Shown here: in pieces, positions 7,369 through 12,356 of the stretch
Numbering within the stretch: position 1 is the stretch's first letter
Layout of the letters: every line of letters begins with the position of its first letter
NCBI GenBank assembly: GCA_018065295.1
Contig: JAGHTQ010000178.1
Span: 1 to 12,356, forward strand
DNA length: 12,356 nucleotides
DNA from: Candidatus Colimonas fimequi
GTDB taxonomy: Bacteria; Bacillota; Clostridia; Peptostreptococcales; Anaerovoracaceae
Direction of reading: 5' to 3'
Position numbers and translations under genes: made by a program
The notes under the pieces: generated by a model
The model's database searches: none
The model's input: the letters and a program-made list of their open reading frames with translations, nothing else
Told to the model about the DNA's origin: nothing

Positions 7369-8628
7369 AGTAAAGTAGTAAAAGCAGAATACACTGCAGA
7401 AGCTGTAGCTGGTTTCAACGCAAGAACAGCTATCGAAGAAGCAGCAAGATGTCTGCTGTGCCACGATGCACCATGTAGCAAGGGCTGCCCAGCTGGAACA
7501 AACCCAGCTAAGTTCATTAGATCAATCAGATTTAGAAACGTTAGAGGCGCAGCTGAAACAATTAGAGAAAACAACATTTTAGGTGGAACTTGTGCAAGAG
7601 TTTGTCCATATGACAACCTTTGCGAAGAAGCTTGTTCAAGATGCGGTATCGACAGACCTATCGAAATCGGTAAGCTCCAGAGATACGCTATCGAACAGGA
7701 AGAAGCTCTTGGTATGAAGATCCTGTCAGTTCCTGCTGAGAAGAAGGCTGGCAAGGTTGCATGCGTTGGTGCTGGTCCTGCTTCACTGGCAGCAGCAGCA
7801 GAACTGGCTAAGGCTGGTTATGACGTAACAATTCTCGAAAGAGAAGCTAAGGCTGGCGGCGTACTGACTTATGGAATCGTTCCTAGCAGACTTCCACAGG
7901 CAGTAGTAGACGCTGATATCGCTAAGGTAGAAGAACTCGGCGTTAAGTTCGTATTCAACACAACAGTTAAGGCTGAAGATCTGGCTGACTACGATGCAGT
8001 ATTCGTAGGTATCGGTCTCTGGGGACCAAACCTCCCAGGAATCGATGGCATCGATCTCCCAGGCGTATACGCAGCTGTAGATTACCTGAAGGCAGCAAGA
8101 AGTGGAGCTGAAGGCTTCAACGCTGGTAACAGAGTACTCGTAGTAGGCGGCGGTGACGTTGCTGTTGACTGTGCTGTAACTGCTAAACTGCAGGGCGCAG
8201 AAGACGTTAAAATTGTATATAGAAGAACAATTGAAGAAGCTCCTGGTAATCTTAACGAATTCCAGTATGCACTTTCATTAGGTATCGGCATGACAACTGG
8301 CATGGCTCCAGATTCAATCGTTGGAGACGGCAAGGTTGAAGCTGTAAACTTCAAGGGCTTCAGAGACGAAGCAGCTAAGCTGACTCTGAGCGCTGACACT
8401 ATCGTATTCGCAACTGGTCAGAAGGCTGAAGCAGCTGATTTCGTAGCTGTTGACGTAACTGACAAGAAGACAATCGTAGCTGATGAAAACGGCGTTACAA
8501 GCGTTGACAACATCTTCTCAGCAGGCGATATCGTAAACGGTGGTAAGACTGTAGTTGAAGCAGTTGCTGGTGGTAAGGCAGCAGCAGCTAGCATCATTGC
8601 ATACCTGGAAAAGAAAGGAGTGAAATAG
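7366..8628 (+). CDS. preT: NAD-dependent dihydropyrimidine dehydrogenase, flavin/Fe-S subunit PreT
   Basis: Electron-input subunit of the PreTA complex, which reduces uracil and thymine to the 5,6-dihydro forms with NADH: PreT takes the hydride on FAD and passes electrons through Fe-S clusters to PreA. The 420 residues (E. coli PreT is about 412) show an N-terminal GltD-like Fe-S domain with EAARCLLCHDAPCSKGCP (C29/C32/C37/C41) and GGTCARVCPYDNLCEEAC (C76/C80/C86/C90). Q106 in IGKLQRY matches the unusual Gln cluster ligand of mammalian DPD. An FAD Rossmann motif GAGPAS (135-140), an NAD(P) Rossmann motif VVGGGDVAVDCA (259-270) and the second FAD motif FSAGDIV (384-390) follow. FIRSIRFRNVRGAAETIRENN is very close to E. 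coli PreT as I recall it. It begins at TTG and ends one base before preA, so the two are co-translated. Arg codons are almost all AGA. Confidence 0.95.
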   Translation: MSKVVKAEYTAEAVAGFNARTAIEEAARCLLCHDAPCSKGCPAGTNPAKFIRSIRFRNVRGAAETIRENNILGGTCARVCPYDNLCEEACSRCGIDRPIEIGKLQRYAIEQEEALGMKILSVPAEKKAGKVACVGAGPASLAAAAELAKAGYDVTILEREAKAGGVLTYGIVPSRLPQAVVDADIAKVEELGVKFVFNTTVKAEDLADYDAVFVGIGLWGPNLPGIDGIDLPGVYAAVDYLKAARSGAEGFNAGNRVLVVGGGDVAVDCAVTAKLQGAEDVKIVYRRTIEEAPGNLNEFQYALSLGIGMTTGMAPDSIVGDGKVEAVNFKGFRDEAAKLTLSADTIVFATGQKAEAADFVAVDVTDKKTIVADENGVTSVDNIFSAGDIVNGGKTVVEAVAGGKAAAASIIAYLEKKGVK

Positions 8629-8629
8629 A

Positions 8630-9883
8630 ATGGCAATTAAGAAGGATTTATCCGTAACATATCATGGAAAAGAATTCATGAATCCGTTCTGCCTTTCATC
8701 ATCACCAGTAGGTAGTAACTATGACATGGTTTCAAAGTGCTACGAAACAGGTTGGGGCGGATGCTTCTACAAGACAGTTGGTATCTTTATCGCTGACGAA
8801 TGTTCACCAAGATTTGACCAGACTAACAAGGAAGGTCTGCCATGGTTAGGTTTCAAGAACATGGAACAGATTTCAGATAAGCCAACTGAACTGAACTTTG
8901 AATATATGTACAAGCTGATGAGAGACTATCCTGATCACGTAACTATCCCAACAATCATGGGTTCAAGTGAAGAGGAATGGAAGCAGCTTGCTAAGATGTG
9001 TGATGAACTGGGCGCACCAATGATCGAAGGTAACTTCTCATGCCCACAGATGACAAGCTCAGCAATGGGTTCAGACGTTGGTACTAACCCTGAACTGGTT
9101 AAGTCATACTGCGAAGCAGTTACAAGCGTAACTAAGATTCCTTTCATCGCTAAGATGACTCCAAACATCACAACAATGGAAATCCCTGCAAGAGCTGCTC
9201 TCGCTGGCGGCGCTGCTGGTGTTTCAACAATCAACACAATTAAGTCAATCACAAACATCGATTTCGAAAACATGACTGCAATGCCTGTAGTTGATGGTAA
9301 GTCATCAATCTCAGGTTACTCAGGTGCTGCTGTTAAGCCAATCGCTCTGAGATTCATCACTAACCTGCTTCAGGACGAAGTTATCGGCAAGACTGAAGTA
9401 TCAGGTATCGGTGGTATCGAAACTTGGAGAGACGCTGCAGAATTCCTGGCACTGGGCTGCAAGAACGTTCAGGTTACTACAGCTATCATGCAGTATGGTT
9501 ACAGAATCGTAGAAGACATGATCAGCGGTATGTCACACTTCATGGACGAAAGAGGCTACAACAAGCTGGACGAATTCATCGGTTGCGCACTGGGCAACAT
9601 CGTTCCTGCTGAAGACCTCAACCGTGACTTCAAGATCCTGCCACAGTTCAGCGATGACAAGTGCGTAGGTTGCGGAAGATGCTATGTATCATGTTATGAC
9701 GCTGCTCACCAGGCAATCGACTGGGATGCAGATAAGAGAAGACCTTCACTTAACGACAAGTGCGTTGGTTGCCACCTGTGCCTCAACGTATGTCCAGTTA
9801 AGGATTGCATCACTCCAGGCGAAATCGTTTGGAAGGAAGGCAGACAGCAGAAGGAAATCGCTCTCAAGCACAAGTACGACTAA
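8630..9883 (+). CDS. preA: NAD-dependent dihydropyrimidine dehydrogenase, catalytic subunit PreA
   Basis: FMN-containing catalytic subunit that reduces the C5=C6 bond of uracil/thymine. The 417-residue protein (E. coli PreA about 411) has a DHOD-like TIM barrel (about 5-305) and a C-terminal 2x[4Fe-4S] domain. Family signatures are intact: SSSPVGSNYDM (23-33), K48 in FYKTVG, the catalytic loop EGNFSCPQMTSSAMGSDVG (133-151) with C138 and N135, N202-T203 in STINTIKSITNI, the loop SSISGYSG (225-232) and SGIGGIETW (258-266). Cluster ligands are C345/C348/C351/C355 and C378/C381/C384/C388, both with classic spacing. The ATG is 1 nt after the preT stop and its SD (AAAGGAG) lies inside the end of preT, indicating coupled synthesis of an equimolar complex. 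The same activity inactivates 5-fluorouracil in gut bacteria carrying preTA (established knowledge). A terminator follows 33 nt after the stop. Confidence 0.96.
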   Translation: MAIKKDLSVTYHGKEFMNPFCLSSSPVGSNYDMVSKCYETGWGGCFYKTVGIFIADECSPRFDQTNKEGLPWLGFKNMEQISDKPTELNFEYMYKLMRDYPDHVTIPTIMGSSEEEWKQLAKMCDELGAPMIEGNFSCPQMTSSAMGSDVGTNPELVKSYCEAVTSVTKIPFIAKMTPNITTMEIPARAALAGGAAGVSTINTIKSITNIDFENMTAMPVVDGKSSISGYSGAAVKPIALRFITNLLQDEVIGKTEVSGIGGIETWRDAAEFLALGCKNVQVTTAIMQYGYRIVEDMISGMSHFMDERGYNKLDEFIGCALGNIVPAEDLNRDFKILPQFSDDKCVGCGRCYVSCYDAAHQAIDWDADKRRPSLNDKCVGCHLCLNVCPVKDCITPGEIVWKEGRQQKEIALKHKYD

Positions 9884-9915
9884 TAGTAGAACTACACTTA
9901 AGCTTATATCATGTA

Positions 9916-9952
9916 GAAACCCGCTGGTTTACCAGCGGGTTTCTCATTTTTT
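9916..9952 (+). terminator. Rho-independent terminator after preTA
   Basis: A perfect 13-bp stem pairs GAAACCCGCTGGT (9916-9928) with ACCAGCGGGTTTC (9931-9943). The nominal loop is 2 nt, so the top pair or two are probably open. TCATTTTTT follows at 9944-9952. It is the clean 3' end of the dihydropyrimidine dehydrogenase unit. Confidence 0.9.
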
Positions 9953-9953
9953 G

Positions 9954-10283
9954 CATTTCATTACTTCAATTTCCCTTGTTGTCCTCGCCTTGGAGAAATT
10001 CGGGCACAATATCTTGCCATATGGGAAAGCTGATAAACTCGGCAGCGAAGTGATTGTCACAGAAGTTTGCTGGTCACTGATTTTCAATCAGCGCAAATAA
10101 AAAACCTCGAAAGATTACCATTCTGGATCTTTCGAGGGTTTTCTATTTGTCCATACCAGCAAACTTCAACATCACTTCGCTGTCTCAAACATATCAGCTT
10201 TCTAGCCATCTGCCTGCGATATTGTACCTCGTATTTCTTAGCCAAGACTGCGGAATACAAGGTCAATTGAAGTAATTGAAATG
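9954..10283. repeat. Approximately 330-bp imperfect inverted repeat (long-hairpin element 1)
   Basis: The left arm (9954-10117) and the reverse complement of the right arm (10127-10283) align by eye along nearly their whole length. Shared blocks, outside to inside, are CATTTC-ATTACTTCAATT, CCTTGT, CTTGG, AGAAAT, ACAATATC, GAAAGCTGATA, CAGCGAAGTGAT, GAAGTTTGCTGGT and a terminal stem ending TCGAAAGAT. The apex is CCATTCTGG (10118-10126), itself CCA-TTC-TGG. Only the left arm carries an additional small hairpin CTGATT-TTC-AATCAG (10077-10091). Short reading frames exist in both arms, but the arms drift out of phase relative to each other, so the conservation is at nucleotide rather than protein level. 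No flanking target duplication is obvious. Candidates are a MITE-like relic or a long structured RNA; function unknown. Confidence 0.8.
10095..10150. terminator. Bidirectional terminator-like stem at the centre of element 1
   Basis: AAATAAAAAACC-TCGAAAGAT (10095-10115) pairs with ATCTTTCGAGGG followed by TTTTCTATTT (10127-10148), about 22 bp with one bulged C and one mismatch. The arms are A-rich on the 5' side and T-rich on the 3' side, so transcripts in either direction would end in a U-rich tract. It could act as a terminator on both strands, although it is embedded in a much longer duplex. Confidence 0.55.
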
Positions 10284-10337
10284 AGAACGGGTTGGCTTGG
10301 ATATATTGTTTTAAGGTGAGTTCTGGAGGAGAATAGT

Positions 10338-10451
10338 TTGGTAGGAAAATCTAATTGTATAAAGGAGTATAGGCGGTGTAATCCACAGGACTGGTCAGAA
10401 ATTCGAGGGGTAGTGTCGCAGTCAGATGGTCTGAAACCTGATACTGTTTGA
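10338..10451 (+). CDS. Candidate small ORF, 37 codons, TTG start
   Basis: GGAGG at 10325-10329 lies 8 nt before TTG 10338, the same SD/TTG arrangement as preT. The frame encodes 37 residues beginning MVGKSNCIKEYRRC, with NPQDWSEIRG in the middle, and ends at TGA 10449-10451. The peptide is charged and soluble-looking, with two Cys and no membrane segment or signal peptide. An in-frame stop at 10317-10319 limits it upstream. Its stop overlaps the first bases of element 2, which would act as its terminator. A weak TTGGTA/TATAAA pair exists inside the frame, but no good promoter lies upstream. I do not recognise the peptide. It may be a real small protein, a relic of a longer gene, or chance (Arg codons AGG, CGG and CGA are atypical for this window, which counts against it). 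Confidence 0.3.
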   Translation: MVGKSNCIKEYRRCNPQDWSEIRGVVSQSDGLKPDTV

Positions 10452-10586
10452 AAATGCGGGGTGGATTAAGAAAGAAACTGACAGTTGTCAGTTCAAAAGA
10501 AAAAGGAGCAGATAATATGCCCATTCTGGTATATTATCTGCTCCTTTTCTTTTGCTTAATCCACCCCACATTTCAACCGTTTTTTT
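10448..10586. repeat. Complex inverted repeat with terminator-like core (long-hairpin element 2)
   Basis: The outer arms TTGAAAATGCGGGG followed by TGGATTAAG (10448-10470) pair with 10555-10576 (CTTAATCCA then CCCCACATTTCAA), with one extra base and one C/T difference (wobble-compatible) over about 22 bp. Inside, the left side alone carries a perfect hairpin AACTGACA-GT-TGTCAGTT (10476-10493). Then comes a main stem of about 23 bp (AAAAGAAAAAGGAGC and on, 10495-10518, against 10531-10553) capped by GC-CCATTCTGG-T (10519-10530). A T7 tract follows the outer stem (10580-10586). As RNA it would be a three-way-junction-like fold with terminator character. The apex and layout match element 1. Confidence 0.8.
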
Positions 10587-10599
10587 AAATACAATTAAC

Positions 10600-10628
10600 T
10601 GTTTTTAATTCATTCGTAGGTGTATAAT
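10600..10628 (+). promoter_or_regulatory. Probable promoter of the MBL-fold ribonuclease gene
   Basis: A consensus TATAAT lies at 10623-10628. The -35 region at 17-bp spacing is TGTTTT (10600-10605), a poor match, so the promoter may be weak or activator-dependent. It lies just after element 2, which would insulate it from upstream readthrough. Transcription would begin near 10635, giving a short leader of about 35 nt. Confidence 0.5.
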
Positions 10629-10643
10629 TATAGTAAGTAGAGG

Positions 10644-10663
10644 TGTACATAGTACATAGGAGG
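10644..10663 (+). promoter_or_regulatory. Short palindrome TGTAC-ATA-GTACA abutting the ribosome binding site
   Basis: A perfect 5-bp inverted repeat (10644-10656) lies in the short leader directly before TAGGAGG (10657-10663), which is 7 nt upstream of ATG 10671. It could be a small operator or a leader hairpin influencing ribosome access, but a repeat this short can arise by chance. The SD itself clearly fixes the start at 10671. Confidence 0.35.
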
Positions 10664-10670
10664 TAGGATT

Positions 10671-12347
10671 ATGAAGATTCAATTTTGTGGAGCCTCAAGT
10701 GGTGTTACAGGTTCATGTCACCTTATTACAACACCAAATCATAAGATTTTGTTAGACTGTGGTCAGTTCCAGGGTGGAGCTACACAGGAGAAATTAAATG
10801 CAGAAGAATTTCCTTTTGATCCGACTGAGATCGATTGCATGATCTTGAGTCATGCGCATATTGACCACTGTGGTAGAATTCCACTTCTGGTTAAGCGTGG
10901 ATTTACTGGAGATATCTATTGTACAGATGCAACAGCAGACCTTCTGGAAGTTATGCTTAAGGATAGTGGTTATATCCATGAGAAGGAAGCTGAATGGAAG
11001 AATAAGAAGAATGAGAGAGCTGGTAGAACTTTAGTTGAGCCACTCTATACTTATAATGATGCTCTTGATTCACTTAAATATGTTAAGCCTGTTCTTTATG
11101 ATCAGCTTATCGAGATTAATGATGAAATCAAGATCGTATTTAACGATGCTGGACATATTCTGGGCTCAGCCATTACAGAAATCTGGGTAACAGAAGAAGA
11201 TGAAGTATCAAAGATTGTATTCTCAGGTGATATCGGCGTTATGGAACGTCCGATCCTGAGAAACCCAACAATTATCAAGAAGGCAGATTACGTTATTATG
11301 GAGACTACTTACGGTAACAGACTCCACCCAAGTAATTCCCTTAATGTTAAGGAACTTCTTGATATTATCAGAATGACTGCTAAGAGAGGAGGAACTACTG
11401 TAATTCCATCCTTTGCAGTAGGAAGAACTCAGGAGCTGATTTACGAACTCAATAGAGTTTATGACGAAGAGAGCGAATACCAGAAGGATTTCGAAGACCT
11501 GATGGTATATATCGATAGCCCTATGGCAACAACAGCGACTGAAGTGTTCAAGAAGAACGCACAGGTATTTGATGAAGAGACTAAGGACTATATCACTCAC
11601 GGTGATAACCCTCTGGATTTCAAGAACCTGCAGTTCACTAGATCAAGTCAGGAATCGATGATGCTCAACGCTAACCATAAGCCTAAGGTAATCATCAGTG
11701 CCAGTGGCATGTGCGAAGCGGGAAGAATCAGACATCACCTTAAGCACAACCTTTGGGATGCTAGAAACAGCATTATTTTCGTAGGCTATCAGGCAGAAGG
11801 AACACTGGGCAGAATGCTCGTTGAGGGTGCCAAGGAAGTTACGCTGTTTAACGAGACTATTGAGTGTAACGCTGAGATTCACAACCTGGAAGGTTTCTCA
11901 GGCCACGCTGATAGAGATGGCCTGATTGACTGGCTCAAGGGATTCGAACAGCAGCCTAAGCAGATTTTCCTGGTACATGGCGAAATGGATGCTAAGGAAG
12001 CCTTCGCGCAGACAGTTAAGGAAGTCATCGGATACGACCCAATCGTTGTTAGAGGAAACTCAGAATTCGAACTCATCAAGGACGAAATTATTACTACTAA
12101 GGAAGCTGCAGCTAAGGAAATCGACGCTGCAACTATCACTAGTGCCAAGACTGGAATCTTTGATGTTCATAGAAGAATCGAAGACATTCTTTATAACACT
12201 AAGCTGGTTATCGATGATGACATTACACCTGAGAAGCTGGCTAAGATTAACAACATCATCATGGAACTGGAGAAGTCAACAATGAATCTGGGCGCAGCTA
12301 TTGCTGAACATGATGAGAAGGAGTCCATCGATAAGACTCTTGAGTAA
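10671..12347 (+). CDS. MBL-fold / beta-CASP / RMMBL metallohydrolase, probable ribonuclease
   Basis: Member of the metallo-beta-lactamase beta-CASP nucleases related to CPSF-73 and bacterial RNA-specific MBL exonucleases; probable cytosolic RNA processing or decay. Of 558 residues, 1-205 form the MBL core with HAHIDHCGR (61-69), H162 in AGHILGSA and D187 in FSGDIG as zinc ligands, after the N-terminal FCGASSGVTGSCHLI. A beta-CASP cap (about 210-395) starts METTYGNR and contains IPSFAVGRTQELIYEL (245-260) and ISASGMCEAGRIRHHL (342-357). The RMMBL region has GFSGHADRDGLIDWL (408-422, H412) and LVHGE (434-438, H436). A tail of about 85 residues (about 473-558), helical and acidic, follows the RMMBL part and contains DVHRRIEDILYNTKL. 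No signal peptide is seen. The gene is monocistronic as far as visible; the stop is 9 nt before the window end. Exo- versus endonuclease activity cannot be told from sequence. Confidence 0.92.
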   Translation: MKIQFCGASSGVTGSCHLITTPNHKILLDCGQFQGGATQEKLNAEEFPFDPTEIDCMILSHAHIDHCGRIPLLVKRGFTGDIYCTDATADLLEVMLKDSGYIHEKEAEWKNKKNERAGRTLVEPLYTYNDALDSLKYVKPVLYDQLIEINDEIKIVFNDAGHILGSAITEIWVTEEDEVSKIVFSGDIGVMERPILRNPTIIKKADYVIMETTYGNRLHPSNSLNVKELLDIIRMTAKRGGTTVIPSFAVGRTQELIYELNRVYDEESEYQKDFEDLMVYIDSPMATTATEVFKKNAQVFDEETKDYITHGDNPLDFKNLQFTRSSQESMMLNANHKPKVIISASGMCEAGRIRHHLKHNLWDARNSIIFVGYQAEGTLGRMLVEGAKEVTLFNETIECNAEIHNLEGFSGHADRDGLIDWLKGFEQQPKQIFLVHGEMDAKEAFAQTVKEVIGYDPIVVRGNSEFELIKDEIITTKEAAAKEIDAATITSAKTGIFDVHRRIEDILYNTKLVIDDDITPEKLAKINNIIMELEKSTMNLGAAIAEHDEKESIDKTLE

Positions 12348-12356
12348 GAATATAAT

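Noticed and set aside
7335..7754. 139-codon minus-strand frame opposite preT
   Set aside because: Antisense shadow of a gene with strong codon bias; no SD and no recognisable motif.
9684..10100. 138-codon + frame running out of preA
   Set aside because: It overlaps preA in another frame, crosses the preTA terminator, and has no ribosome binding site; a shadow of preA plus element 1.
10084..10266. 60-residue minus-strand frame in the right arm of element 1, plus-strand frame 10067-10270 and the 3' part of a frame ending at 10100
   Set aside because: No Shine-Dalgarno before the TTG starts, and the two arms match as DNA while drifting out of reading phase relative to each other, so protein coding is not supported.
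10449..10470. UGA as selenocysteine in the small ORF
   Set aside because: Only five codons follow before TAA and the downstream stem does not resemble a bacterial SECIS of about 40 nt placed right after the UGA.
10448..10586. Integron attC site
   Set aside because: The folded shape with asymmetry is reminiscent, but the ends do not give paired RYYYAAC / GTTRRRY core sites and no integrase or cassette array is present.
9954..10586. Retron msr-msd type ncRNA
   Set aside because: Long hairpins are suggestive, but there is no reverse transcriptase gene and no recognisable a1/a2 flanking arrangement in the window.
1..12356. tRNA, rRNA, CRISPR array, insertion sequence
   Set aside because: No tRNA cloverleaf, no rRNA stretches, no regularly spaced direct repeats and no transposase-like product were seen.

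Overview
The window looks like a chromosomal segment of a low-to-mid GC anaerobic Bacillota, probably class Clostridia. Ribosome binding sites are strong (AAAGGAGG type), AGA dominates as arginine codon, there is a MiaB / 2x[4Fe-4S] dehydrogenase-rich gene set, and the terminators are typical of Bacillota. Genus cannot be read from the sequence. All convincing genes are on the + strand.

Region 1 (1-5670) is a tightly packed run of five genes: the 3' part of gpsA (glycerol-3-phosphate dehydrogenase), miaB (tRNA methylthiotransferase), a histidinol-dehydrogenase-family gene, a LacI-family regulator and a dihydroorotate-dehydrogenase/PreA-like flavoprotein with a C-terminal 2x[4Fe-4S] domain. 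The last three are almost fused (3-nt gap, then a TAATG overlap) and look like one functional cassette. The flavoprotein has lost the usual active-site Cys and the FMN-site Lys, so its substrate and chemistry are open. The run ends in a clear intrinsic terminator (5716-5769).

Region 2 (5821-9952) starts with its own promoter and an inverted repeat at the expected transcription start. It encodes an M20-type Zn amidohydrolase (N-carbamoyl-beta-alanine/allantoate type), then preT and preA, the two subunits of NAD-dependent dihydropyrimidine dehydrogenase. Together these give the first and third steps of reductive uracil/thymine breakdown; the middle enzyme (dihydropyrimidinase) is not in the window. 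The extreme codon bias of these genes suggests high expression. A perfect 13-bp stem terminator closes the unit.

Region 3 (9953-10670) is about 700 bp without a recognised gene, but it is highly structured. It holds a roughly 330-bp imperfect inverted repeat, a candidate 37-codon ORF with a good Shine-Dalgarno, and a second complex inverted repeat of about 130 bp. The two inverted repeats differ in sequence but share the same apical nonamer CCATTCTGG, the same terminal stem length (about 22 bp, A-rich 5' arm and T-rich 3' arm) and a side hairpin on the 5' arm only. This is the least explained part of the window and the best candidate for an undescribed element or RNA.

Region 4 (10671-12347) is a complete MBL/beta-CASP/RMMBL-type ribonuclease-family gene with its own promoter.
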